Shown: positions 1 to 8,304 of the stretch, in pieces
Numbering within the stretch: the stretch's first letter is position 1
Layout of the letters: every line of letters starts with the position of its first letter
Translations under genes and position numbers: made by a program
Assembly: GCA_964502525.1 (NCBI GenBank)
Contig: CAZCXH010000047.1
Location: 1 to 31,321, forward strand
Source: DATLYB01 sp964502525
GTDB taxonomy: Bacteria; Bacteroidota; Bacteroidia; Chitinophagales; CAIOSU01
Length of the DNA stretch: 31,321 bases
Direction: 5' to 3'
The notes under the pieces: generated by a model
The model's database searches: none
Told to the model about the DNA's origin: nothing
The model's input: only the letters and a program-made list of their open reading frames with translations

Positions 1-3000
1 GGGGTTGCCATCGCCCAAATCCCAGAAATAATTGAGCGGTGAAGAAGGATTGATGGTTGAACTGTCATAAAATTCAATCTGAATCGGATAGCACAGCGCA
101 TTCAGCGAGTCGTCAACCGATGACGTAAAATGAGCATCCGGCCGCCCCTGCACCCTCACGCGCTGGCTGAATGGAGTTGTGTAGGTGGCGGTGCAGCCAT
201 CTGCATCCGTTACTTTGAGCCAAACAAGATATTCCCCTATTGAATCATACACATGCGACACAACGTTGATGGTCGTGGCAGCACTGTCGCCATCACCAAA
301 AGCCCAGTCGAAAGTCCATCCCGGTCCGGCAGATACCGACACAAATCTTATCGAGTCGTTCTGGCACAGGTTGAGGCTGCCAACCGGCAGCAGGCGCGCT
401 GTGGGTTGCGAAGAGATGATTTGCATTGTATCAACAGTCGCACAACCCAAAACATCCTCAACTGTTAATGTTGCAAGGAAAGTATCGGGAGTGGCGTAAG
501 TATGCGATGTGTCATCAGCACTGGCTCCGGTGCCGTCACCAAAATCCCACATGTAGGATACGATGGTGGTATCAGCAGTGGAAATGTTATCGAAGAACAC
601 GGTAAACGGCCTGCAGCCTATTGAATCACTAACCGTGAAATCCACATTCACGCCATACACGTTCACTGTTTGCCTGAGCGTGTCGTAACATTCGTTTTCG
701 TCCCTTACCACCAGCGTTATCTCGTGAATCCCGGATGTTTGAAATTCATAGATCAAAACCGGGTTTTCGCGGTGAATAGGCGGAGTTATTCCTTCTTCAA
801 ACACCCAGCGGTAGCCGCGGTTGCATAATCCCCACACATCGGTGGACGAAGACGCATCGAAAATGTATGGCACTTTTGCGCAATAATTCACATCAGGAAA
901 AAATGAAGCATTCAACTGCCTCACGAAAACGCCTTTTTGCGTCACAAATGAGTCGCATCCTGAAGTGAGGTTGTAACCTGTAAGGGTAACCGTATAGTTG
1001 CCGGCAGCGCTATAGGTGTGGGCGGGGTTGTAGTCGGTGGTGGTTCCGATAACGGTGCCGTCACCGAAATTCCATACCAGCGTGTCAACACCTTTTATCT
1101 CACCGATGAAACGCACCGTCATGGGTGAATCGCAGTCGCATTCGGCATCAAACCGCGCAATGGGTCCGAGCACCCTGATGACATCTTGTATCGTAGTGTC
1201 AGCATAGCAACCGTTCCATCCAGCGGTAAGCGTGATATCATGAAAACCTGTATCGGAGTAAAATGCCCATGACGGGTTGCCATCGGTGTAGCAATGGGAC
1301 ATCCAACTGTTATCGGCATCATAGTGCCATGTATCGGCAGAATCGGCAGCCGGGGTGAGGTCGGTGAACTGAACCGTGTCATACGGACAGATAACCGATT
1401 TGTCCAGCATGAAATTCGGATTCGGAGGCAATCCCACCCTTATATGTAAGGCGTAAGAAGTGTCAACACACCCTCTCTCATTCACAATGCTGAACACTAC
1501 GTTGTAATCACCCGGAGCCGCGAAGGTATGCGTCACCTGGTTGTCGGGACCGGAATAAACGTTGCCGTCATCAAAATCCCATGTATAAATAGTAATGGAA
1601 TCATGCGAAATGCTGCTGTCGGTGAAAGTGACCAGCAGGGGAACACATCCCTCCGCAGTATCAATCGAAAAAAGCGCTGTAGGTCTGAACAGCGAGTCGT
1701 TGTTCACCGCCACAAACGTGTCCTTGCAGCCATGCGCGCTGGTTACTATTAAAGAATCGGAATAAGTTGATTGCGGATAGATGTAATACTTATCGGGGTT
1801 GTCAGGTTCCTCGTACTCATGCAGCGGGTTTTGAACAGAGTCTTTGGCGCCATCACCGAAAAACCATTCCCATTTTACGGCTCCTATTGACTGATCTGTG
1901 AATTGCACGGTGAGTGGTGTTTCGCAGCTATAGCCAGGATCAGATGTAAAGCCGGCCACTATTTCCTCCACCACAATCCTGATGGTGGTGTCATCGAAAC
2001 ATACGCCTGCAGAAGTTTGCAGGTTTACAAAATATTCGCCCGGAACGGCATACGCATGCGAGTCCACAACGCCTGTTGTTCCATCGCCATAATCATATAA
2101 GAAATTCGTGCCTGTTGAATTATTGACAAAGAATACAGGGTTGCACACTGTGTCGTTCACCGCTCCCACAGCATAGACGGACGCAAGCGGACTTCCAATC
2201 GCCACCACTTTGGTCGCTGCGCTTTGGCAGCCGTTGATATCGGTCACCACCAATTGCACCGTGTAAGAACCGTCAGCAGTGTAAGTGTGGGTGGGAGGAG
2301 TTACTAAGATTGACGGAGGCGATCCGTCACCGAAATTCCATTCATAGGTCAGCGTAGTGTCGGCAAGCCACTTGCTCTCTGAACCGGATCCTGAAAAATC
2401 AATAGATAGCGGTGGCGTGCACGATGAGGTGTTGCCAGGAACGGATGTGATGACGGCAGCAGGAGGATCAGATACTTTTACATAATCATTATAGATGACA
2501 GTTGCTTCACATCCGTGTTGGTCTCTTATCAGCAAAGTAACGTCAAACGCGCCCTGAAGGGTGTAAGTATAAGATGGTGTCGGATCGTTGCTGTTGTCAA
2601 AGCCTCCGTCACCGAAGGTCCACTCCCACCCTGTAATAGCAGCCCCGCCAGAGCCGGATGATGTATCCTGAAAGTCAACGACAAGCCCCACGCATCCCTG
2701 GCGAGGAGTAAGGGCTGTAAAACCGGGATCATCAGGCGCATCGAACACATAGATCAAGATAGATCCGGAGCCGCCCGTTGCGGTGAGCCTGACATTATAA
2801 ACGTCAGCGGCCGGGAAATTATGAACGGGATTTTGAAGGGATGAAAACGTGCCATCATCAAAATCCCATTGCCAGTTAGCAGTGCCGGGCGGTGAGGTGA
2901 ATTGCACACCTGTGAGAGGCGCGCACCCTGAATCCTGGCTCGCTGTAATCTGTGAAAAAACCTTCTGCGAAATACACAGAAGCATTACCATGCTGAAAGC

Positions 3001-3021
3001 AATTATCCCTTTCGCATTCAT
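1..3021 (-). CDS. PKD-repeat secreted/surface protein, 3' end beyond window
   Basis: The minus frame is open from ATG at 3021 to the window edge (1007 codons, no stop), so the C-terminus is missing. Residues 1-24 form a signal peptide ending VFSQ. The rest is a chain of about twelve PKD-like immunoglobulin-fold units of 80-95 residues. Each carries the W-x-F-G-D-G core, with the aromatic residue near 52, 134, 228, 309, 386, 481, 565 (degenerate WHYDAD), 650, 739 (WVFEEG), 825, 906 and 1000, usually followed 15-20 residues on by an H-x-Y strand. Most units have a Gly-Cys pair before the next repeat. Such proteins in Bacteroidota are typically T9SS-exported adhesins or gliding-associated surface proteins with a C-terminal sorting domain; here that domain would lie outside the window. 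Divergent from the M43 protease with 106 bp between the start codons. PKD identity is confident; function is inference. Confidence 0.9.
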   Translation of the reverse strand, partial: MNAKGIIAFSMVMLLCISQKVFSQITASQDSGCAPLTGVQFTSPPGTANWQWDFDDGTFSSLQNPVHNFPAADVYNVRLTATGGSGSILIYVFDAPDDPGFTALTPRQGCVGLVVDFQDTSSGSGGAAITGWEWTFGDGGFDNSNDPTPSYTYTLQGAFDVTLLIRDQHGCEATVIYNDYVKVSDPPAAVITSVPGNTSSCTPPLSIDFSGSGSESKWLADTTLTYEWNFGDGSPPSILVTPPTHTYTADGSYTVQLVVTDINGCQSAATKVVAIGSPLASVYAVGAVNDTVCNPVFFVNNSTGTNFLYDYGDGTTGVVDSHAYAVPGEYFVNLQTSAGVCFDDTTIRIVVEEIVAGFTSDPGYSCETPLTVQFTDQSIGAVKWEWFFGDGAKDSVQNPLHEYEEPDNPDKYYIYPQSTYSDSLIVTSAHGCKDTFVAVNNDSLFRPTALFSIDTAEGCVPLLVTFTDSSISHDSITIYTWDFDDGNVYSGPDNQVTHTFAAPGDYNVVFSIVNERGCVDTSYALHIRVGLPPNPNFMLDKSVICPYDTVQFTDLTPAADSADTWHYDADNSWMSHCYTDGNPSWAFYSDTGFHDITLTAGWNGCYADTTIQDVIRVLGPIARFDAECDCDSPMTVRFIGEIKGVDTLVWNFGDGTVIGTTTDYNPAHTYSAAGNYTVTLTGYNLTSGCDSFVTQKGVFVRQLNASFFPDVNYCAKVPYIFDASSSTDVWGLCNRGYRWVFEEGITPPIHRENPVLIYEFQTSGIHEITLVVRDENECYDTLRQTVNVYGVNVDFTVSDSIGCRPFTVFFDNISTADTTIVSYMWDFGDGTGASADDTSHTYATPDTFLATLTVEDVLGCATVDTMQIISSQPTARLLPVGSLNLCQNDSIRFVSVSAGPGWTFDWAFGDGDSAATTINVVSHVYDSIGEYLVWLKVTDADGCTATYTTPFSQRVRVQGRPDAHFTSSVDDSLNALCYPIQIEFYDSSTINPSSPLNYFWDLGDGNP

Positions 3022-3063
3022 GAATTTACATTGCAATAGTTTCCGAAATCAGAATGATTCAAT

Positions 3064-3071
3064 TATTTTTG
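3064..3071 (+). promoter_or_regulatory. Bacteroidota -7 box for the M43 protease
   Basis: TATTTTTG matches the phylum's TAnnTTTG -7 consensus and lies about 57 nt before the ATG at 3128. It is in the only spacer between the divergent PKD and protease genes. I could not pick a clear -33 TTG element, so this is a motif-based guess. Confidence 0.4.
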
Positions 3072-3127
3072 TGAACATCCCCGACAACCATAAGGAGAGC
3101 CTAAAGATATAAATATTCATCTTAACC

Positions 3128-3949
3128 ATGAAACATCAGTTTGTAAAAATATTTGCGGGCTTCCTTGCTGCATTATTGTCATCGGGTGTTGTAAGCGGGC
3201 AGGGCTGGTGCGGCACGGTGGTGACGGATGAATATGTTCAGTTTGTCCGCAGCCAGCAGCTTGCCGCCCGGAGATTGGTTATCCCGCAAATCAATAAAAC
3301 ACTGAACATCACCGCATGGATCGTAAGGGATCAAGCCGGGATGCCCTCGCATGACTCAGCCGCCATCGCCAATGCCATTGCAGGGCTTAATGCAATTTAC
3401 GGCCGGATAGGGCTTTCGTTCGTGGTGTGCAAATTCAATTACATCGAAAACTGGCAATTCAACACATGGGACCAGGATGTTCATGATGACGCGGCAACAA
3501 TTCTTTATTATCAGCCCAATACCATCAATATCTATTTCACCGGTGACATTGTGAATCCTGCAGGTGCAGAAGGATATGCGCCCCTCCCTCCCAGCGAAGA
3601 TTTTGCGGTGATAAAAGGATTGGGATCGCTCGCGCACGAATTAGGTCATTTCTTCGGCTTGTTTCACACCTTTGAAAACCAGTTCGGGACGGAATTTGCC
3701 GACCATTCCAACAGCCAGACAACGGGAGACCTGATTCAGGATACGGATGCCGACCCCGGTGGTGACGGACAGAATGTTGACCTGTTTTGCAATTACACTC
3801 CCCCCACAAAAGATCCGCAGGGTGATTTCTATGAGCCGCCAACCGACAACATCATGTCGTATTATGGACCCTGCCCCTGCCGTTTTACTCCGGAGCAATA
3901 CCTCCGCATGACGCAGCAGTTTTTCCTCCACCGGACGAATTTGTGGTAA
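3128..3949 (+). CDS. Secreted M43 (pappalysin/cytophagalysin-type) zinc metalloprotease
   Basis: A 273-residue protein with a Sec signal peptide (about residues 1-25, ending VVSGQ). The zinc motif HELGHFFGLFH at residues 170-180 is the full metzincin HExxHxxGxxH with catalytic Glu171 and the third His180. The Met-turn DNIMSYYG follows with Met243, and the CPCRFTPEQ tail typical of M43 enzymes comes next. The His-Thr-Phe-Glu after the zinc motif and the Cys pairs also fit M43. The length is that of one catalytic domain: there is no C-terminal sorting domain, so it is probably periplasmic or exported by another route. The neighbour is the divergent PKD adhesin; a shared surface role is inference. 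The active-site residues are complete, so it should be an active endopeptidase. Confidence 0.9.
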   Translation: MKHQFVKIFAGFLAALLSSGVVSGQGWCGTVVTDEYVQFVRSQQLAARRLVIPQINKTLNITAWIVRDQAGMPSHDSAAIANAIAGLNAIYGRIGLSFVVCKFNYIENWQFNTWDQDVHDDAATILYYQPNTINIYFTGDIVNPAGAEGYAPLPPSEDFAVIKGLGSLAHELGHFFGLFHTFENQFGTEFADHSNSQTTGDLIQDTDADPGGDGQNVDLFCNYTPPTKDPQGDFYEPPTDNIMSYYGPCPCRFTPEQYLRMTQQFFLHRTNLW

Positions 3950-3983
3950 AGCAGTCTGTTTTCGATTTACAAATTCTTGACAT

Positions 3984-4012
3984 GTAAACCGTAAACGTGT
4001 AAACCGTAAACC
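3984..4012 (+). repeat. GTAAACC heptamer array upstream of rsmE
   Basis: Four copies of GTAAACC/GTAAACG (3984-3990, 3991-3997, 3999-4005, 4006-4012) with one extra base in the middle. The array ends six bases before the rsmE start codon. The same word recurs as facing arrays at 19264-19323 and 28108-28169. Confidence 0.85.
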
Positions 4013-4018
4013 TTTATC

Positions 4019-4771
4019 ATGCAGTTTTTTTACTCCCCTGATATTCCGTCATCCGGCATGTTCACGCTCGATGCCGAAGAATCACGGCATTGCCTGCGCG
4101 TGTTGCGGAAGAAAATAAGCGATCGCATTGAAGTGGTTGACGGAAAGGGGGCGCTTTACGAAGCGGAAATCATCAGTGACCGAAATAAAATATGCGAGCT
4201 AAAAGTAATCTCCCGCAAGAGCGGCTACGGGCATCGTGATTTCAGAATCTCCATCGGCATCGCGCCCACTAAAAATATTGAACGCTTTGAATGGTTTCTG
4301 GAGAAAGCCACCGAAATCGGCATTGATGAAATCCAGCCATTCTTTACAGAGCGGTCTGAACGAGCCAGGCTGAACATTGCGAGGTTGAACAAGATCCTCG
4401 TCAGCGCCATGAAGCAGTCGGGGAAGGCGTACCTGCCCGCGCTGCTCGAGCCGCAAAAATTTGCCGAGATGATGGCTCAATGCATTCCATCAGAAGCAGG
4501 GAAGTTCATTGCCGTTTGTGACCCTCACCCCCGCCCCCTCTCCAAAGGAGAGGGAAGTCCGGGCTTGGTTACTCATCCTCACTTAAAGGATGCCTATGCA
4601 AAAGGCAGCGATGCGCTCATCTTAATCGGACCCGAAGGCGACTTTACGGCTGGAGAAGTGAAGCTTGCGGTTGCCAGCGGATTTCAGCCGGTGAGCCTCG
4701 GCACATCGCGCCTGCGCGTGGAAACGGCAGGCGTAGTGACGTGTCAGGTGGTGAATATGATGAATGAGTGA
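4019..4771 (+). CDS. rsmE: 16S rRNA (uracil-1498-N3)-methyltransferase RsmE
   Basis: A 250-residue SPOUT-class methyltransferase that methylates N3 of U1498 in 16S rRNA using S-adenosylmethionine. The N-terminal PUA-like part contains SRHCLRVLRKK near residue 22, and the catalytic part has the ATEIGIDEIQPFFTERSER block near residues 96-114. The trefoil-knot SAM-binding motifs are IGPEGDF (about 203-209) and SLGTSRLRVETA near 226-237. Residues 170-179 (HPRPLSKGEG) and the following low-complexity stretch to about 190 are an extra insertion between the strand ending VCDP and the ILIGPEG knot strand; it comes from a palindromic DNA element read in frame. Family members normally have a short loop here, so the protein is probably still functional. 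Preceded by a heptamer array; monocistronic as far as can be seen. Confidence 0.92.
   Translation: MQFFYSPDIPSSGMFTLDAEESRHCLRVLRKKISDRIEVVDGKGALYEAEIISDRNKICELKVISRKSGYGHRDFRISIGIAPTKNIERFEWFLEKATEIGIDEIQPFFTERSERARLNIARLNKILVSAMKQSGKAYLPALLEPQKFAEMMAQCIPSEAGKFIAVCDPHPRPLSKGEGSPGLVTHPHLKDAYAKGSDALILIGPEGDFTAGEVKLAVASGFQPVSLGTSRLRVETAGVVTCQVVNMMNE
4536..4554. repeat. In-frame palindromic element inside rsmE
   Basis: CCCTCTCC-AAA-GGAGAGGG is a perfect 8-bp inverted repeat with a 3-nt loop, set in a C-rich CTCACCCCCGC context. It is read in frame as PLSKGEG and lies in the loop just before the RsmE GPEG motif. The palindrome looks like dispersed intergenic REP-type DNA rather than rsmE sequence. 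Confidence 0.75.
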
Positions 4772-5003
4772 TTTCCCGTGCACAAAGAAAGGCGGGCGAG
4801 CGAGCCGTCTCAGGCGGATCAATTTGCAACCAATTTGTCACACCCCCGTACAACACCCTTTCTGTTTATCGGAGGTTAGTTGAGGAGAGAGATTCTGCTG
4901 AGGGATAAACAGAAACCGGAGATCACCTATTCGATCCGGTAAAAACATCCAGGTTTTATTTGAATCTCTCGCGAAGTATTTGTTCACTTAAATTCAATAA
5001 CCT
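4772..5003. other. Spacer with long-loop inverted repeat
   Basis: No gene seen. TTTCTGTTTATC (4859-4870) and its exact complement GATAAACAGAAA (4904-4915) form a perfect 12-bp stem around a 33-nt loop. It could be the rsmE transcript end, but there is no T-run, or part of the leader of the next gene. Confidence 0.5.
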
Positions 5004-5600
5004 ATGGATTTTATCAAAAAGTTTTTTGGAAAACCGGACAACGAAGTTGCAATCGTAAGGGACGTGCCTGTTGAGGACAATTTTGTCGAAAACATCAATC
5101 AGACTATTGACGAAGCTATCAAGGATGAATTGGAAGATCATAAAGAACCGCATCAACACGAGTCTCCGGCAGATAAGCCTGCGAAAAAGGCTTCGGAGAT
5201 GGCGGTCTTTTTAAAGACCGACTATTTCAATGATGGCTATAACATCGGTTACACCCATCATTCCACTGACCAGCTTGAAACGACTTTGAGGCACCTGAAG
5301 GCGCACTTCCGCCTGCTGATTGACGAGGGTATTGATGCGCGACTGAGGGAGATTGCCGAGTTGAAGCAGGAGCTGATCCAAAGTTCCGGGATTTCGGAGC
5401 GCCTGCAAAAGCAGCTTGAGCAGAGGATAGAATCACTGAAGGAAAATATCGAGCGCTATCAAATAGAAAAAGAATTGTCAGTGGCTGACGAGGGCATGAT
5501 CACGAAGGTGATCCACTCTTATCGCGAAGGGTTCTTACGTGGTATTGACCAGTACAAGACGGAGAAATTCATTGCCGGAAGCACCGGTTTTTTTAGCTAA
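5004..5600 (+). CDS. Uncharacterised soluble coiled-coil protein
   Basis: 198 residues with no signal peptide or membrane segment. Three parts can be seen: a short basic start (MDFIKKFFGK), an acidic low-complexity linker (about residues 20-65, rich in E, D, H, P and K), and a helical domain. The domain begins with an FNDGYNIGYTHHS motif, continues as a heptad-like coiled coil (about residues 95-165, LREIAELKQELIQ and similar) and ends with SYREGFLRGIDQYKTEKF. The two Y-x-x-G-(Y/F)-x-x-G-like motifs at either end of the coiled coil look like a pair. Only 11 bp separate it from the DUF4407-like membrane protein, so the two are almost certainly co-transcribed, and a cytoplasmic partner role is likely. 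I do not recognise the family and propose no function. Confidence 0.75.
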   Translation: MDFIKKFFGKPDNEVAIVRDVPVEDNFVENINQTIDEAIKDELEDHKEPHQHESPADKPAKKASEMAVFLKTDYFNDGYNIGYTHHSTDQLETTLRHLKAHFRLLIDEGIDARLREIAELKQELIQSSGISERLQKQLEQRIESLKENIERYQIEKELSVADEGMITKVIHSYREGFLRGIDQYKTEKFIAGSTGFFS

Positions 5601-5611
5601 CAAAATTTAGA

Positions 5612-6598
5612 GTGATGCTGAGATTATATTGTTTCATTTCGGGAGATGATTACAACCTGCTGAAGAACGACACTCCGGCAAGCAAGAAGAAAGTTGCGTT
5701 GCTGGCTACCTCATTGGCTGTGCCGGTGTTGATCTGGTTCATCGTTACCATTCTGATGGTGAGCCATGTGTTGAACTATTCCATGGCTGCGGCTGTGGTT
5801 TCGGGCGTGTTTGCCGCCTCCATCATTTTTGTGATCGAGAGGGGCATCATCATGTCAAATTCCTCAAAAGTGATTGGCGCCTTCAGGATTGCGCTTGGTT
5901 TTGTTGTGGCAATCCTCGGGGCAATATGCCTTGACGAAGTGATCTTCAAGGAGGACATCGAGCAGCAATTAGTCAAGGATTTCCAAGCCGAAGTACAGAC
6001 CGAACTGGAAAAGGTGTCACAGCAATACCAGGAGAAATTTTCAGCGCAGGAAGAGCGCACAAGAGTTAAATATGCCTCCTGGCAAAGCGCGCTGGATGAT
6101 GCCAAGAGAGAAGCTGATGGCTCCGGAGGCAGCGGAGCAAAAGGCGTTCATGGCATCACGAGGCTGAAGCTTCAGATAGCTTCACAGAATGAACAGGACT
6201 ACCAGGCAGAGCAGACAGCGCTTGCTTCCATGAAGGCAGATATTGAAAGCGAAAGGACTAAGATCAAAGAAAAATTGGAAGCGACATCCAGCAACCACTC
6301 GTTCCTGAGCCGGATCAAAGCGATGTTTAACTTAATCATGAATGACGCATGGATGCTGATGATTTATTCGCTGATGACGGCATTTTTCTTCTTCCTTGAA
6401 TTTTTGGTTGTTATCTTCAAGATGTTCATGGATGAAACCAACTACGAACGCAAGGTGAAATTGATTGAAACAATAGGCATGGAAAGAATGAAGCTGATCG
6501 GAAATAATGAGCCGCGAAAAGATGCTGGCGCCTGGCACCCGAAAGCTAAAAAAGCACGGACAATGCTGAAGGATTCCCCGCCTTCATTGTTTAACTAA
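5612..6598 (+). CDS. DUF4407-like four-helix membrane protein with coiled coil
   Basis: 328 residues (327 if ATG at 5615 is used instead of GTG at 5612). The N-terminal FISGDDYNLLKN and a block of three membrane segments (about 28-50, 57-77, 89-108) with the conserved IERGIIMS between the second and third resemble DUF4407 proteins. A long charged coiled-coil region (about 112-228) with a Gly/Ser-rich break near 169-178 follows, then a fourth membrane helix (about 245-270, very Phe-rich) and a basic C-terminal tail. The coiled coil is therefore probably a loop between membrane helices 3 and 4. It is the second gene of a two-gene unit with the coiled-coil protein at 5004. DUF4407 has no agreed function; phage defence, division or envelope roles are all open. 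The assignment is by eye and moderate. Confidence 0.7.
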   Translation: MMLRLYCFISGDDYNLLKNDTPASKKKVALLATSLAVPVLIWFIVTILMVSHVLNYSMAAAVVSGVFAASIIFVIERGIIMSNSSKVIGAFRIALGFVVAILGAICLDEVIFKEDIEQQLVKDFQAEVQTELEKVSQQYQEKFSAQEERTRVKYASWQSALDDAKREADGSGGSGAKGVHGITRLKLQIASQNEQDYQAEQTALASMKADIESERTKIKEKLEATSSNHSFLSRIKAMFNLIMNDAWMLMIYSLMTAFFFFLEFLVVIFKMFMDETNYERKVKLIETIGMERMKLIGNNEPRKDAGAWHPKAKKARTMLKDSPPSLFN

Positions 6599-6618
6599 AG
6601 AGGACTTTTTCTGGCACC

Positions 6619-6852
6619 TTACGCAGCTTTCGCGTAAACCAGATCAAACAAATCGCTGATGGTAGAGCAGCCAGCCAGTTCTTCCGCTGTAACGGTGACG
6701 CCATAATCGGAGTCAATCTTTGCTATAATGATGAGCGCCATCATGGAGCTCCATCCTTCCAGCTTCCGGAATTCCGTTTCTGACGTAATCGTGCCGGGAG
6801 TGACGTCTTCAAATTCTTTCTCGATGCTTTGAACGAAATCTGCTAACTGCAT
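6619..6852 (-). CDS. Acyl carrier protein
   Basis: A 77-residue acidic carrier protein. The phosphopantetheine attachment site is Ser36 in EGWSSMMAL (residues 32-40); the residue before it is Ser rather than the usual Asp of the DSL motif. Helix 2 (MMALIIIAKIDSDYG) and the C-terminal TISDLFDLV helix fit the family. It is not the housekeeping AcpP type; such stand-alone carriers in Bacteroidota often sit with surface-glycan or lipid modification genes, which agrees with the divergent glycosyltransferase 48 bp away. Its acyl partner enzymes are not in the window. Confidence 0.8.
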   Translation of the reverse strand: MQLADFVQSIEKEFEDVTPGTITSETEFRKLEGWSSMMALIIIAKIDSDYGVTVTAEELAGCSTISDLFDLVYAKAA

Positions 6853-6888
6853 AGGGGGCTAAATGGCTGATAAAGATAGAAATAATCT

Positions 6889-6896
6889 TACTTTGC
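6889..6896 (+). promoter_or_regulatory. Bacteroidota -7 box for the glycosyltransferase gene
   Basis: TACTTTGC matches the TAnnTTTG consensus and ends four bases before the ATG at 6901. Transcription starting about 5-7 nt after the box would give a leaderless or almost leaderless mRNA. Confidence 0.55.
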
Positions 6897-6900
6897 AGCG

Positions 6901-8046
6901 ATGCAGCGCCATCGCAAAATCCTTTTTCTTCCACGATGGTACCCAACTGATTATGACTTGCAGAATGGCGTTTTTATTCAAAAGCATGCCAGGGCGGCAG
7001 CATTAAGCAATGAGGTAGTGGTGCTGCTTGCTTCACCTGCATCCGGTCCGTCACGTTTTTCGAGAAAATCAACCGGCAATCTAACGGAGGTGATTTTGTA
7101 TTACAACAAGACATCATTTTTTCTGCTGAATTTGCTGAATTACGTGGGCGCAATATATAATGGATGGCGCATCATCCGAAAATCAGGATTCAAACCCAAC
7201 ATAACCCACGTGAACATGCTTGCCAGACCAGCGCTGCTTGCGTTGTGGCTGAAATGGAGGTATGGCGTTCCCTTCATCATTTCCGAACATTGGTCGGGAT
7301 ATGCAACAGGAGAGTTTGAAAAATTACCCTGGCTGAAGAAGCGGTTTGTTCATTATGCGGCAAGGAAGGCAGCATTTATTACAGCCGTTTCTGAATTTCA
7401 CAAACAAGCCATGATTCGATGCGGACATGGGAATGACATTAAAATCTTACCCAACGTGGCTGAAGTTTTACCCGATGCATGGAAGCAATCGCCTGTTGGT
7501 GAAAGATTCCGTTACCTCGTTGTCGCGGATTTAAGGGATGACGTAAAAAATGTCAGCGGGGTGATCCGTGCTTTCGCGGAAGTTTTTAAGAAAGAGCCGG
7601 TGACTGAATTGATGATCGTTGGCGATGGGAAAGATAGAGACAGCCTTACCCGGCTCGCCAAAGCAGAAGGAGTCCAATCTGTTTCCTTTTTAGGAGAGAA
7701 ATCCAATGAGGAAGTGCTTAAGATTATTCCAACGGCACACGTACTCATCGTAAACAGCCGCATCGAAACATTCTCAGTGGTGACGCTCGAAGCCATCTTT
7801 TCCGGTCGCCCTGTTATAGCCACGCGCTGCGGAGGACCTGAACAATTTATCAATGAGCAGAATGGGATTTTAATTGAAAAAGAGAATGGCGAACAGTTAG
7901 CTGAGGCGATGATTCAGATGAAAAAAAGCTATGTGAAATATTCGCCTGAACGCGTAAGAAGTTCTGTGCCGGATAAATTCAGCGTTAATTCAATAGGTTC
8001 AGAGATAAACGAATTTTATCAAGAGGCGGGAGGTGACAGTTTTTGA
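6901..8046 (+). CDS. Family 4 (GT-B) glycosyltransferase
   Basis: 381 residues with the GT-B fold pattern. The N-terminal half has KILFLPRWYPTDYDLQNGVF and ISEHWSGYATGEF. The C-terminal nucleotide-sugar domain has VADLRDDVKNVSGVIRAF, LMIVGDGKDRDSL and the EX7E-type motif ETFSVVTLEAIFSGRPVIAT (about residue 288 onward), followed by RCGGPEQF. It should transfer a sugar from a nucleotide donor to a glycan acceptor on the cytoplasmic face of the membrane, probably for cell-surface polysaccharide; donor and acceptor cannot be read from sequence. Divergent from the acyl carrier protein. The last codons (GDSF-stop) lie inside a palindromic element, so its extreme C-terminus was probably re-made by that element. 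Confidence 0.9.
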   Translation: MQRHRKILFLPRWYPTDYDLQNGVFIQKHARAAALSNEVVVLLASPASGPSRFSRKSTGNLTEVILYYNKTSFFLLNLLNYVGAIYNGWRIIRKSGFKPNITHVNMLARPALLALWLKWRYGVPFIISEHWSGYATGEFEKLPWLKKRFVHYAARKAAFITAVSEFHKQAMIRCGHGNDIKILPNVAEVLPDAWKQSPVGERFRYLVVADLRDDVKNVSGVIRAFAEVFKKEPVTELMIVGDGKDRDSLTRLAKAEGVQSVSFLGEKSNEEVLKIIPTAHVLIVNSRIETFSVVTLEAIFSGRPVIATRCGGPEQFINEQNGILIEKENGEQLAEAMIQMKKSYVKYSPERVRSSVPDKFSVNSIGSEINEFYQEAGGDSF

Positions 8047-8057
8047 AAGTTGTCAAT
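8033..8057. repeat. TTGACAACT-family palindrome, copy a
   Basis: TGACAGTTTTT paired with GAAAGTTGTCA, with wobble pairs where the arms differ. It overlaps the stop codon of the glycosyltransferase. Related copies are at 12552-12582, 13306-13336 and 14517-14545. Confidence 0.6.
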
Positions 8058-8063
8058 TGGGGT

Positions 8064-8303
8064 TTAAAAAGGCAGTTCAACTTCCACGTCCTTTCCTGTG
8101 GAGATATTTCTCAATGAGAAGCGTCTTTGTTTCCTGCCGCTCAGATGTTTGCGGGCATTAAGCAGTTCAATGCCGTAAATAGTGCCATCAGGCGCAATGT
8201 CAACCACAATATCTTCGCTGAGCTTGATGGAAGTCACCTTTTCTTTTTTCTCCTTGAAAAAGATATAGGCAATATTGTATTTTGGGTCAAAGGTGAGCTG
8301 CAT
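8064..8303 (-). CDS. DUF2283 family small protein
   Basis: 79 residues matching the DUF2283 pattern: N-terminal FDPKYNIAYIFFKEKKEKV, then SEDIVVDIAPDGTIYGIELLNA, where the D-x-D-G-x-(I/L)-x-G-I-E-(L/I) core is the hallmark. One base separates it from the small DUF4258-like gene upstream, and such pairs are common in bacteria and suspected to be toxin-antitoxin-like. The role here (antitoxin-like partner) is inferred from pairing only. Confidence 0.8.
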   Translation of the reverse strand: MQLTFDPKYNIAYIFFKEKKEKVTSIKLSEDIVVDIAPDGTIYGIELLNARKHLSGRKQRRFSLRNISTGKDVEVELPF

Positions 8304-8304
8304 G

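Noticed and set aside
185..499. Plus-strand open frames at 185-499, 253-468, 1528-1752, 1903-2100 and 2849-3112
   Set aside because: They lie opposite the PKD gene, whose minus frame is open throughout and has clear repeated motifs.
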